Shown piece after piece: positions 1 to 8,176 of a stretch of 38,386 nucleotides of DNA (position 1 is the stretch's first letter; every line of letters begins with the position of its first letter). Source of the stretch: a virus. Below the pieces are notes generated by a model. That model was not told where the DNA came from. It saw only the letters and a list, made by a program, of their open reading frames with translations, and ran no database searches. A program made the position numbers and the translations under genes. The DNA is taken from positions 1 to 38,386 of the IMG/VR virus record IMGVR_UViG_3300046694_000162, one strand, 5' to 3'.

Positions 1-127
1 ACGCCGGTAAGGTCGAACATGTACTGCGTTAGGGTCACTGGGCCAGTAATGATGCGCGCGCCATTCATTTCGACCGTGACGCCATAGCACCCGTTGAGGT
101 CGAAGATGCTGTCCAAATAGGTGCCAC
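1..127. repeat. terminal direct repeat, copy 1
   Basis: Bases 1-127 are identical to bases 38260-38386. The reading frame of the tailspike gene continues exactly through the repeat, with no stop and no phase change. A length of 127 equals a common largest k-mer of short-read assemblers, so this is most simply the overlap left when a circular molecule is assembled. A real short terminal redundancy cannot be excluded from sequence alone. Confidence 0.97.
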
Positions 128-680
128 CGTTGGGCAAACAGTTGTAGTCGGCGCCAGGTGTGAAGCGCAAACGGCCGCCCTTTTGCGCCCTGAGCGCAGC
201 AGCCGCCCTTTTAAAGGCAGCAGTACAATCACGCCCGTCTGGGGCTGCACCATAATCTTCGACGTCGATCACAGGCAGCAGCTTGTCCCGCACCGTGCGC
301 ACGACAGCCCCTGCACCAGTCTGCACGAAGCCAATCAGCAGCGAACCCAGCGATGCGGCCAAGTCTTCACGCGTCGCACCCTGATGGACCGACACCTTCC
401 CGGCCGCCAAATCGGCCGCAACCGTCGTCGCCACATGATTTTGAAGGGCGACATAGGCAATGCCCTGGCTCGTGTAGACATCTTTCATGGCGTATGCAGC
501 GCCCGCCACGAATTCCCCTTTAGGATTGAATGCCTTCAGCGAATAAATTGCGCCGAGCAAAGTTGATTTAACTCGACCAAGCCGATCGCTAGCCGTTAGC
601 TTTTCAGATGTCGCGACTTCTGCGATATGGTCAAGGTCCTTTTTGCCATTATTTAAATCATTGATGTTTAGAGCCGGCAT
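1..680 (-). CDS. tailspike protein, N-terminal part (continues at 38259)
   Basis: The gene starts at ATG 680 and runs off base 1; after removing the 127-base redundancy it continues at 38259 and stops at 36888, giving 683 residues. Residues 1-125 form a probable virion-attachment region. Residues 118-150 carry the common tailspike junction, a FVQTGAGAVVRTVRDKL segment followed by a DYGAAPDGR turn, which opens a pectate-lyase-like beta-helix. Such proteins bind and usually cleave host surface polysaccharide. The start has GGATTG upstream, and a strong terminator at 696-720 sits just before it. Family assignment is confident; the polysaccharide target cannot be read from sequence. Confidence 0.85.
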   Translation of the reverse strand, partial: MPALNINDLNNGKKDLDHIAEVATSEKLTASDRLGRVKSTLLGAIYSLKAFNPKGEFVAGAAYAMKDVYTSQGIAYVALQNHVATTVAADLAAGKVSVHQGATREDLAASLGSLLIGFVQTGAGAVVRTVRDKLLPVIDVEDYGAAPDGRDCTAAFKRAAAALRAQKGGRLRFTPGADYNCLPNGGTYLDSIFDLNGCYGVTVEMNGARIITGPVTLTQYMFDLTG

Positions 681-695
681 TTCAATCCTTTATTC

Positions 696-720
696 AAAAA
701 AAAAAGGCGCTGAAAGCGCC
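696..720 (-). terminator. intrinsic terminator between fibre and tailspike genes
   Basis: On the minus strand a perfect six-base-pair stem (GGCGCT / AGCGCC, loop TTC) is followed by ten T residues. It lies after the stop of the short fibre gene and about 15 bases before the tailspike start codon. It would uncouple tailspike expression from the upstream tail genes unless transcription is antiterminated. Confidence 0.85.
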
Positions 721-739
721 CTGTTTGTTACTTGATTTT

Positions 740-1177
740 TTATTTGCCTATCCCGGCACTGATCAGAATTTCTCGTATGCCATTTGCTAACGCAATCACT
801 GAAGCGAGATCTGCCGCTGGAGGTGGCAATACCGTGCTCACGCTCTTGGCAAGACCCGCCAGTCCACTGCCGTCGCCTGCAAACGATGTTGCCCGCAACT
901 GGCCGCTAGCTGGGTTGAACGAAAGCTTCGAACTCGATATGTACTGCTTAACACCGTTCCCAATTTCCTTCACCCAAGGCAAATAGACGACTGTGTTGGC
1001 TCCCTCATCGTTCTCTATCGAGACTACGCCAGTGAGACGAATAACGACACCATCGTACCCCTTGCTATACAGTGTGAAGTCCTTCAAATTGAGGGCAAGC
1101 CCGCCCACAATTACCTCTGCCGGAAGCGGCTTTTTGCCCGCGATAACACTGTGGGGAATTTGTACCTGATCGACCAT
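740..1177 (-). CDS. short tail fibre-like protein
   Basis: 145 residues starting at ATG 1177; an in-frame TTG five codons upstream is less likely because it would overlap the preceding stop. Residues about 15-45 resemble the N-terminal segment of many phage fibre proteins, in which a 'LALNLKDFTLYSK' type stretch follows an acidic start. The middle (SFNPASGQLRATSFAGDGSG) looks like the beta-structured repeat of phage fibres and tropism determinants. It lies directly after the central tail tip gene, the usual place for fibre components. Role is inferred from position and these motifs; no catalytic residues are seen. Confidence 0.6.
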   Translation of the reverse strand: MVDQVQIPHSVIAGKKPLPAEVIVGGLALNLKDFTLYSKGYDGVVIRLTGVVSIENDEGANTVVYLPWVKEIGNGVKQYISSSKLSFNPASGQLRATSFAGDGSGLAGLAKSVSTVLPPPAADLASVIALANGIREILISAGIGK

Positions 1178-1188
1178 AGACCCGTCTT

Positions 1189-3774
1189 TCAATTAATGAT
1201 TTCAGACTTGATGGGAACCGGCGCGTAGTCGGCCGAATAGTAGTCGTCCGAGTAATTGATGCCCCTTACCGTGACATACTGTGGATCTGACAGATCCAAC
1301 TCCTGAACAAGGTACGCCTGAGCACTGCGCGCGCTATCGGGCCCAAAACTGAAGATCGTCCGGATGCCCTCCGAGCCATAACTCGTCACGATTTCCTCGT
1401 TGGGCAACGCCTGCAGCACTACCTGGTTCAGCTCAGCACCTGCCTTACAGGCGATGCTCTGCAGAGAGCCATCCCTCCGCATTAGCACGATGCTGTGCGG
1501 CTGCCCCGGCACAAAAGCAACCTCCCGGCTCAGCGTCAGCGTAAGTCCATCCTGTCCCAGGACCTCGCCGTCATATGACTTGAACCGCGTGTTATCGACG
1601 ATATCGACCCTTGCATTAGGTAATATCGAACGCGCGTCTGTCGTAGTAGTCGTTTCAATCGTGATCCGCTGCCCGAGCAACTTCCGGTACTCCCGGTTGG
1701 CCCGGAACCAGGCCTGAGCGAACGATCGAATACCTGCGATCTCGAACTTCTTCGCCTTTGTGTGTGAACCATCTAGCGGCAGCGTGATCGTTTCAGACTG
1801 CCCGCTATCCGGGTCAGAGTAGACGAACTCGACCCCGTCATACTCGGCATCCGACGCGAACTTGCGGGTGATTGTCTCCGACTTCGGCTTCTTGTTCCGG
1901 TGCGTGAAAAGTGCCGTGCTGCTCTCCTGCAGGCGATCGAATGCCAGGCGGATCCTCCCGTTCTGCCGATAGGCGATACAGAAGCCGGCGTTGGCGATCA
2001 TCACAACCGTTTCCTCGAAGCTGGTGTTGTCCGAATCGAAGGTGTAATTGAACTGCCCGCATTCGGAGTTCCACGCGTCCAGGGCCTGCTGCACGCCCCA
2101 GATCTGCCGCATGTCGACCTCGCTCGCCAGGTCGCGCCTACCGATCTTCGGGTCGACCGCCACCGCGGCAATGATGTCGACCAGCCTAGAGGTCGCGGCG
2201 ATCGTGCCGGACACATGGCGGCCGTCGCCATCAAACGCGCCAGAGAACGACATTCCGTCATAGATCGGCAGCTTGCGCGAAGCCAGGCAGTTCAACTGAC
2301 GTGACTTCACGGCCGTCGCACGCGCGGTCGCCTGCGTAATCGTGTGTACGGTTGTCTTGTTCCCAAAATCGCTCTTGGTAACCGGGGAGACGCTGTACAG
2401 ATCCGCCCACTTGATCTCGTCGACCACAGTCCCCTTGAAGTCGAAGTCAAACGGTGTCGTGCGAAACATCCGCACCCGAGCAGGCCCGGTCCAGGCCGTC
2501 GAATGCTCGATCGTCTCGGCGCGCTCGTCCTGCACCGCCCCCGACAGCGAGCCGGTCACGGTCTCGACAAGACCTGTCGGCGACAGATCGGCACGCAGTT
2601 GCTCGATCTCGATGGTGAAGTTCACCGCCGTGATCAGCTTCCCGTTGTCGTCCTTGAACATGCCGTTCTGGGCAATCACGTTGCACCACACCTCAGTGCG
2701 GTCCGCCGCCGGCAGCGTTACCCAGTCGGTGATGTGCGTGGCGCCAGCAATAATGATCGTGCTCGCCACTTCCTTCTCGGCCGCCCAGCCCGAGGTCGTG
2801 AGCGTGATCTCGCCATCGTCGACCGCGGCCACCGTGTAGGTCCCCGAGTAGTTGTACGGCCCGCCGGTGACAGTCTCGCCGACCTTCGAGCCGTCATAGT
2901 CCAGGCCCAGGAAGGTGGTCGAGTTGAACCCGACCATGTCGACCGTGATCTTGTCCCCAGGCTCGAGCACAGAATTGAAGTTTGGCTTCTTGTCCACCTG
3001 GGTGATCTTGTCGCCGCCCTGGCCAGGCGTGAACTTGTAGGTCGCCCCGGCCGGCAGCTGCACTTGGTTGATCGCCTTCAGGGTGATACCGTCGACCTCG
3101 ATAGCACGTCTAACGGTCGCGATGCCGTCGACGATCGGCGCACCGATCTGCAGCGTTGGCTGGCCGTTGTTTGGCGACGTAAACGGGTCGTAGAATGCGG
3201 CACTGGCGCCGTCAATGTCTGCGATCAGTGTGTCGCCATCGCGCACCTCGGCAACATCATAGTAGCCCCGGCCAACACAGTAGTAGCCGTATTCGAATTT
3301 CTCGTGGGCGATGTACTTGTTATAGGTCGGCATCATCAGTGACGGGATCGACTTCACCGTGCCGTAGATATCCTCCACGCGCTCGAGCACCCGGGCCTTG
3401 TTCTCGCGGCTACCGAGGGCATTATTTGGGCTCTGCTGCGTCCGATTGACGTTGCCGGGCATCGCCGGCTTCGGCATCAGAACGATGGCGGCCACCGCTA
3501 CCACTGCCGACACGATGAACGCGGCGATTGCCCACGTCAGCGGATCGCCGCCGGGACTCTGCAGGACGACATACTCGGGGCAGTCATTGGCGAGGATGGC
3601 CGCCAGGTCGCGGCTGATCTCGTTCTCGACGCACGGCTCTCCTTTGAATATCTGGACCGTGACGGTCGGCCTGTCGCCGTAGTAGTCCAGCAGCCACTGC
3701 GCCAGGCTTTGCGCCTCGATTAGCCGCGGTGCCGCCGCCGCGAACGGTGAATCGTACAGGCGAATGCGCGTCAT
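1189..3774 (-). CDS. central tail tip / host specificity protein (gpJ-like)
   Basis: 861 residues from ATG 3774, which overlaps the stop of the preceding NlpC/P60-like gene by four bases (ATGA). Residues about 75-105 form one hydrophobic segment, as in siphophage tip-attachment proteins, followed by a long beta-rich region with a central motif AIEVDGITLKAINQVQLPAG region and a C-terminal part typical of the phage-tail_3 / gpJ group. It forms the tip of the tail and carries host-recognition domains. Size is shorter than lambda gpJ (about 1,130) but normal for betaproteobacterial siphophages. Position after K-like and before fibre genes agrees. Confidence 0.82.
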   Translation of the reverse strand: MTRIRLYDSPFAAAAPRLIEAQSLAQWLLDYYGDRPTVTVQIFKGEPCVENEISRDLAAILANDCPEYVVLQSPGGDPLTWAIAAFIVSAVVAVAAIVLMPKPAMPGNVNRTQQSPNNALGSRENKARVLERVEDIYGTVKSIPSLMMPTYNKYIAHEKFEYGYYCVGRGYYDVAEVRDGDTLIADIDGASAAFYDPFTSPNNGQPTLQIGAPIVDGIATVRRAIEVDGITLKAINQVQLPAGATYKFTPGQGGDKITQVDKKPNFNSVLEPGDKITVDMVGFNSTTFLGLDYDGSKVGETVTGGPYNYSGTYTVAAVDDGEITLTTSGWAAEKEVASTIIIAGATHITDWVTLPAADRTEVWCNVIAQNGMFKDDNGKLITAVNFTIEIEQLRADLSPTGLVETVTGSLSGAVQDERAETIEHSTAWTGPARVRMFRTTPFDFDFKGTVVDEIKWADLYSVSPVTKSDFGNKTTVHTITQATARATAVKSRQLNCLASRKLPIYDGMSFSGAFDGDGRHVSGTIAATSRLVDIIAAVAVDPKIGRRDLASEVDMRQIWGVQQALDAWNSECGQFNYTFDSDNTSFEETVVMIANAGFCIAYRQNGRIRLAFDRLQESSTALFTHRNKKPKSETITRKFASDAEYDGVEFVYSDPDSGQSETITLPLDGSHTKAKKFEIAGIRSFAQAWFRANREYRKLLGQRITIETTTTTDARSILPNARVDIVDNTRFKSYDGEVLGQDGLTLTLSREVAFVPGQPHSIVLMRRDGSLQSIACKAGAELNQVVLQALPNEEIVTSYGSEGIRTIFSFGPDSARSAQAYLVQELDLSDPQYVTVRGINYSDDYYSADYAPVPIKSEIIN

Positions 3775-4142
3775 GCCGCCCTCGCCCAAAACTCGATCAC
3801 GGCGTAGGTATCGCCGATGACCGACATCTCTTCGTAGCGGTTGCCGGCATCGAGCGCGTGCAGCACCCCGCCCAGGTAAAACACACCGCAGTGGTGCAGG
3901 CCCATCGCGGCCGTCTTCCCCATCAACACGATGCAGTAGTCGACCGGCTCCGCGATCTGCACGAAGCCATCGGGCGACTTGTGGAGCGCGATGCGGAAGG
4001 CGCTAGCGATCGCCCGGATCGAGGCGTTGATGGTCTTGTAGTCCGTCACCGGTTGCGCCAGCTCGGAAGTGTACACGTCTGCAACGAGCTGCCAGCAAGG
4101 CGGTGAATCGTACTGCTTGGCCAGGTAGGCATTTATATTCAT
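3771..4142 (-). CDS. tail tip NlpC/P60-type peptidase (gpK-like)
   Basis: 123 residues, compact. Near the N-terminus the segment SPPCWQLV places a cysteine (C16) where the nucleophile of C40 peptidases lies; HHCGVFY about 65 residues later supplies the histidine. These proteins cleave peptidoglycan cross-links during DNA entry and act in tail tip assembly. The start overlaps the stop of the DUF1833-like gene by one base, and the end overlaps the start of the tip gene by four, showing translational coupling. Assignment rests on the Cys/His spacing and the lambda L-K-J order. Confidence 0.75.
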   Translation of the reverse strand: MNINAYLAKQYDSPPCWQLVADVYTSELAQPVTDYKTINASIRAIASAFRIALHKSPDGFVQIAEPVDYCIVLMGKTAAMGLHHCGVFYLGGVLHALDAGNRYEEMSVIGDTYAVIEFWARAA

Positions 4143-4648
4143 TACAGGAATCCTCTCAGCATTGGCACGTCCCTTGGCACATATAGCTCTCCGGTCCGTG
4201 TCATATTCAGACGCGGCGAAACCGCGCTGATGGTTGCAGCACCAATGGCATACGAAATGCTTTCGGCCTCCAGCACGGCAGTGGCCTGTGCCGTCGTCAG
4301 GTCGTCGCTCAGGAACTCGCGATAGACGATCCGAATCTTCTCGGTCGTGCTGACCGGGATCCGGTCCAGCTGCTCGCGGAACTCATCCTCGATGTCGACC
4401 AAGCCGATCCTGATGTCGAACTTTTGGTCGAGGTGGCCCTCATTTCCGGCCAGCTTGATCTCGATGTTGCAGGCCTGCATATCGACCAACACACCATCTG
4501 CGACCGTCTGCCCGGCATAGGGCTCGCGCCACAGATGATAGGTCTTGCCCATCGCGGAGTGGCTGATCTGCAGGGTTTGAATGGGCCAGATCGTTTGCGG
4601 CGCGGACGCGAGGAACATTCGCAGCCGGCCTTCAAGGTCAATGCTCAT
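4142..4648 (-). CDS. minor tail protein, DUF1833 family (gpL-like position)
   Basis: 168 residues beginning MSIDLEGRLRMFLASAP. The body (TYHLWREPYAG, followed by a beta-rich core and FLSDDLTTAQ near residue 110-125) matches the DUF1833 family of siphophage minor tail proteins. It lies between the M-like and K-like genes, with a four-base ATGA overlap upstream and a one-base overlap downstream. A structural role in the distal tail is inferred from this conserved order. No enzymatic motif is visible. Confidence 0.7.
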   Translation of the reverse strand: MSIDLEGRLRMFLASAPQTIWPIQTLQISHSAMGKTYHLWREPYAGQTVADGVLVDMQACNIEIKLAGNEGHLDQKFDIRIGLVDIEDEFREQLDRIPVSTTEKIRIVYREFLSDDLTTAQATAVLEAESISYAIGAATISAVSPRLNMTRTGELYVPRDVPMLRGFL

Positions 4649-5139
4649 GCGAAGTCCAGGGCCTGAGTGTCGACCAGGGCGAACGTGGCCAGTCGCTGCA
4701 GCAGCCCGTTCGTGGCGCCGCCGTAAGTGTTGTATAGGTCGACCATGGCGGCAGCGTCGGCAGCCGACATGTCGTACACCTTGTTCTCGGCCTCGACGAC
4801 GAACGACACTACGATGGCGATGCCACCAGTACGTGCGGCCGAGTACGACCCGGGCATGATGTTCACGGGATGCAGCTCAGGCCCAAAGCCGGAGTCAAGC
4901 CGCATGTCGAAGGTGACAGCACCCTTCTTGATGATGTGGTGGTAGAAGGCCGTCCACACCGAAAACTTGAGCGCGTCCAGGATCAGCGTCACCTGGTAGC
5001 GCTGCGGACCGCGGTCCCAGTCCAGGCCATAGCGCGCTGCGCCGCCGGCGACCTCGGTGCGCAGCACGCCGCCCGGGTCATCCGTCGAATACGCGGAAAC
5101 GGTCGGCGTGAAGCCATTCGGCATTACAGGGTTCGGCAT
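4645..5139 (-). CDS. distal minor tail protein (gpM-like position)
   Basis: 164 residues. The start codon ATG 5139 shares one base with the tape measure stop (TGATG), and the end overlaps the next start by four bases. The middle holds a beta-strand pattern with FSVWTAFYHHIIKKGA, common in the tail protein that follows the tape measure in lambda-like betaproteobacterial phages. The function is inferred from this order: tail tip assembly between the tape measure and the tip complex. No catalytic or metal-binding motif is seen. Confidence 0.62.
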   Translation of the reverse strand: MPNPVMPNGFTPTVSAYSTDDPGGVLRTEVAGGAARYGLDWDRGPQRYQVTLILDALKFSVWTAFYHHIIKKGAVTFDMRLDSGFGPELHPVNIMPGSYSAARTGGIAIVVSFVVEAENKVYDMSAADAAAMVDLYNTYGGATNGLLQRLATFALVDTQALDFA

Positions 5140-7703
5140 CAGCGGCTCCTCGGTACAGAGTAGTTACGATTCATTGCACGCGATGTGCGGCTGTTTGGGT
5201 CGGCCAGCGAGGACGCCATCGTGTTGACTGCCTCCTCGATGATGAGCGCACGCTCGGTGGCCGAGATCCGCTGCTCGGTCACGCTCCCGATCGGCACCCT
5301 GGTGTTGTTCACGATGGTCAGCTTCATCTCGCCGCCACCGCCCCCGATCTTGTCGTTCGGGATAATCGTGCCGTGGGTCGGTGGCCGGAAAATCTCTGGG
5401 CCCTTCTCGCCAACCAGGAACGCACCGCCGTCCCACACAGGTCCACCCTTCTCTCGCGCTCCGGCGATGGCGGTACCGGCAACCAGGCCGGCCGCGGCGT
5501 AGCCCATGACGCGGGTAACCGTCGCGTAGGCCTCACCGGCCGCAATGCCTGCCGCCAGGATCGCCGGGCCGGCTGGGCCCGACACAGCGGCCGTCGCGCC
5601 GGCAGACGCGATCATGCCGGCCCGCGCCGCGGCTGCAGCCACTTCGGTGTTGACGATGATGGTCGCCACCTGGATGGCTTTCTGGGCGTAGAACATCGCC
5701 TTGCCCAGCGCGGTCTGTTCCAGCCCGGCCGCCTTGAGCGCGTCGTACAGCTGGCCGGACGACGATTCTGCGATGCCGAGGATGTTCTGCGCGGCCGAGA
5801 GCTGCATGTTTGCCATCGCCTCGTTGTGCCGCCGGTTTTCCTCTTCGATCAGGCGGTTGCCTTCGATGGTATTCGCCAAGGACAGCTCCTGGAACGACTT
5901 CAGGTCCTTCAGCCGGTTCTCGTGCAGCTGCCGCTCGGCCTCGGCTGGTGTCTGCAACTGCTGGGCGATCTGGTTCCCGATGCCTTGCGTCTGCAGCTTG
6001 TTGACGCGCTCGGCGTGGTCGGCCGCGTCCTTGCGGTACTGTGCAATCGACTCCTCGGTGATCGTTCCTTTTTCCTTGGCCTGCCGGATTTTCTCCTCGA
6101 TGTCCAGCTCGAGGCGCCGCGCCTCGGTCAGCTTCGCAACCTCGAGCGCCGACTTGCCGTACAGCTCGTTATTGAACTTGAGCTGGTCCTCCGCCTGGCC
6201 CTGCTCGCGGTTCCAGTCGCGCATGGTCTTGTTCAGGCCGGACTGAGCGGCGCCCATGCTCAGCGTCTGCATCTCCAGCGCCCGGGACGCGTCGGTCCGT
6301 GCCTTGTCGCGTAGCGCGACCTTTTCGTTGATCTGGTTCGCCAGCTCGGCCTTCTCGGACTCCTTGCTGGCCGCAGCCTTTGCCTTCTGCAGCGCGGCGA
6401 TCTCGGCGTCGTATGCACGCACGGCAGCGTCGCGCGCCTGCTCGATCGCCGCGATTTTGTACTGTGCATACGTCTGCACATCCACGATTTCCTGGTTGCG
6501 CAGCTCCTGCATGAACTGGTCCTGGAACGACGCCGTGTCGCGCTCCTTCGCGTAGGCCGCCTCGATCGCCTTGAGCCGGCCGTCCAGCAGCGTCTTTGTC
6601 GGATCGTCGCCGCTGCCGCGAATCTTCGGCGCGCGCGGCTTCGGCTTGTTGGCGTTCGGGTCCTCGGCCGGCTTCTCCGCCGGCTTGGGCGTCCGGTCCA
6701 GCACCTTCTTGATGAATTCGTCGTGCTCCTTGCGCGCCTTCTCGGCGTCGGCCTTCATGGCCTCGCTGATCGCGTTGAAGCCTTTGAAGTCGGCATGCGC
6801 GAGCGCAGCCAGTTGGGCGGCGATCCCGCCGATCTCGGTACCGACCGCCTTGAAGGTAAAGCCGACCTCGGAGCCGACGACGACGAACGTCTCGAGGACG
6901 GTACGGACGATCTCGCCCGCCACGGAGAACTTGTCCGAACTTTCCGCCGCACCCAGCATCTCGTCGGCCACGGTCTGCAGCACTGGCAGCACGGCGGAGG
7001 CGATCGAGTTGTAGAACCCCTTCTGCTGGATGGTCAGCTTACCCATCGTGTCGTTGAAGTTGTCAGCCGCGCTGGCCAGCTCCTCCGTCGCGCCGCTGTA
7101 TTTCTTCGCATATTCGATGTTCTCGCGCAGCGCCTTCCCGCCATCGTTCAGCAGCGGGATCATGTCGGCGCCGGCGTCCTCGAAAATCCGCAGGGCGATC
7201 GCGGTTTTCTCCGGCCCGTCCGCATATTGGCTGAACTTGTCTGCTAGCTCGGCGATCAGGACGTCGGCCGTCTTGAGCTGGCCGGTTGCGTCCTTGACGG
7301 AGATGCCGAGCTTGGCGAACGGTTCCATCAGGTCGCGGTTGCCTCGCGACGCTTCGGCGACCGTCTTGTTCAGTTTGGTCGCGCCGGCAGCAATTTTTTC
7401 CAAGTTGCCGCCCGCCTGGCCGGCTGCGAAGCCGAGCCCGTTCAACGTCTCGACGGCAACGCCAGTCTTCTGCGACATGTCGCGCAGCTCATCGGCCGCG
7501 TCGATCGTGCCTTTGATCAGCTCGGCAAAAGCGCCGACCGTCAGCCCGACGCCCAGCGCCTCGAGCGCGGTCTTGCCCAGCTCGACAGCGCCCTCGATGC
7601 GCTTCATCGCCTTCTCAGTGTCCTCGCTGGACTTTTTCATGTCGCCGACGAACTTCGAGACGTTCGCTTCAAGAGTAACGATGAGGGAGCCGAGATTTGC
7701 CAT
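5139..7703 (-). CDS. tail length tape measure protein
   Basis: 854 residues from ATG 7703, chosen over an in-frame upstream start at 7754 because it has GGAT at the right distance and because the upstream codons lie inside a terminator hairpin. The N-terminal part is alpha-helical with SKFVGDMKKSSEDTEKAM, typical of tape measures; residues 350-600 are long charged coiled coil; about 660-770 is an alanine/glycine-rich hydrophobic stretch that can enter the membrane. Tape measure length sets tail length: 854 residues predicts a tail of roughly 120-130 nm by the usual 1.5 angstrom per residue rule. It is the longest late gene in this part of the operon. Confidence 0.92.
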   Translation of the reverse strand: MANLGSLIVTLEANVSKFVGDMKKSSEDTEKAMKRIEGAVELGKTALEALGVGLTVGAFAELIKGTIDAADELRDMSQKTGVAVETLNGLGFAAGQAGGNLEKIAAGATKLNKTVAEASRGNRDLMEPFAKLGISVKDATGQLKTADVLIAELADKFSQYADGPEKTAIALRIFEDAGADMIPLLNDGGKALRENIEYAKKYSGATEELASAADNFNDTMGKLTIQQKGFYNSIASAVLPVLQTVADEMLGAAESSDKFSVAGEIVRTVLETFVVVGSEVGFTFKAVGTEIGGIAAQLAALAHADFKGFNAISEAMKADAEKARKEHDEFIKKVLDRTPKPAEKPAEDPNANKPKPRAPKIRGSGDDPTKTLLDGRLKAIEAAYAKERDTASFQDQFMQELRNQEIVDVQTYAQYKIAAIEQARDAAVRAYDAEIAALQKAKAAASKESEKAELANQINEKVALRDKARTDASRALEMQTLSMGAAQSGLNKTMRDWNREQGQAEDQLKFNNELYGKSALEVAKLTEARRLELDIEEKIRQAKEKGTITEESIAQYRKDAADHAERVNKLQTQGIGNQIAQQLQTPAEAERQLHENRLKDLKSFQELSLANTIEGNRLIEEENRRHNEAMANMQLSAAQNILGIAESSSGQLYDALKAAGLEQTALGKAMFYAQKAIQVATIIVNTEVAAAAARAGMIASAGATAAVSGPAGPAILAAGIAAGEAYATVTRVMGYAAAGLVAGTAIAGAREKGGPVWDGGAFLVGEKGPEIFRPPTHGTIIPNDKIGGGGGEMKLTIVNNTRVPIGSVTEQRISATERALIIEEAVNTMASSLADPNSRTSRAMNRNYSVPRSR

Positions 7704-7713
7704 TCTGTTATCC

Positions 7714-7743
7714 AAAAAAAAGAGCCCGCCAGTGGCGAGCTCT
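7714..7743 (-). terminator. intrinsic terminator after lipoprotein gene, before tape measure
   Basis: On the minus strand a ten-base-pair stem (AGAGCTCGCC / GGCGGGCTCT, one G-T pair, three-base loop) is followed by eight T residues. It ends 10 bases upstream of the tape measure start codon. With the lipoprotein gene just upstream this gives the gene-plus-terminator unit typical of a phage moron. Confidence 0.85.
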
Positions 7744-7784
7744 CTGTTGTTCACGGTGGCGCGCGTCCTGCGCGCAGCAATGCA

Positions 7785-8135
7785 CTACTGCCGTGGTTGA
7801 CCGGCTGCTGTGGTCCCACTGTTGATGTTCACGTCGGATGTGCTGTACGACACCAGCCTTCGGTTTTTGTCGAAGTTCAACACGACCGAATTAGCCTTCA
7901 TGCCCCCGCTTGCGGCAAAAGCCTTGTATTGCGCGAACGAATAAATCAGCACCCGTTCACCTTCCGATGTCGCGCTCGACATGGTCGGCGCCCCGAGCGC
8001 CTTGATGACATCCTCGTCGGTCGTGACGCCCTTCTGGAAGCTCGAAAGCTGTGCCTGCTGGACCTGCACACCACTTGTTGTCGTGCAGCCAACGGCGGCT
8101 ATGGCCAGAACGCACCCAAGAATCGCTGCCCTCAT
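7785..8135 (-). CDS. phage-borne lipoprotein, SmpA/OmlA (BamE)-like
   Basis: 116 residues from ATG 8135; an adjacent ATG at 8138 is also possible but sits closer to the strong AAGGGGGGA ribosome site. The N-terminus is a lipoprotein signal, charged then hydrophobic, ending in AAVGC where the cysteine would be lipidated. The mature part (SFQKGVTTDEDVIKALGAP, then a serine-rich turn and VLIYSF) has the pattern of the SmpA/OmlA fold. It is not a tail protein yet lies between the tail chaperone and tape measure genes and ends at its own terminator. Likely an outer-membrane protein made in the lysogen or late in infection, perhaps blocking superinfection; that role is inference. Confidence 0.72.
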   Translation of the reverse strand: MRAAILGCVLAIAAVGCTTTSGVQVQQAQLSSFQKGVTTDEDVIKALGAPTMSSATSEGERVLIYSFAQYKAFAASGGMKANSVVLNFDKNRRLVSYSTSDVNINSGTTAAGQPRQ

Positions 8136-8176
8136 CATTCCCCCCTTAAATGTTGACGGGAGGAATGATGCCATAA

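Noticed and set aside
1-127. Terminal repeat as transposon end or phage direct terminal repeat
   Set aside because: It lies inside a tailspike gene whose frame reads smoothly through it, and its length fits assembler overlap. A lambda-type terminase also argues against terminally repeated virion DNA.
2344-3342. 332-codon plus-strand frame opposite the tail tip gene
   Set aside because: Shadow frame; valine/arginine/aspartate-rich mirror of the tip gene, without motif or ribosome site.
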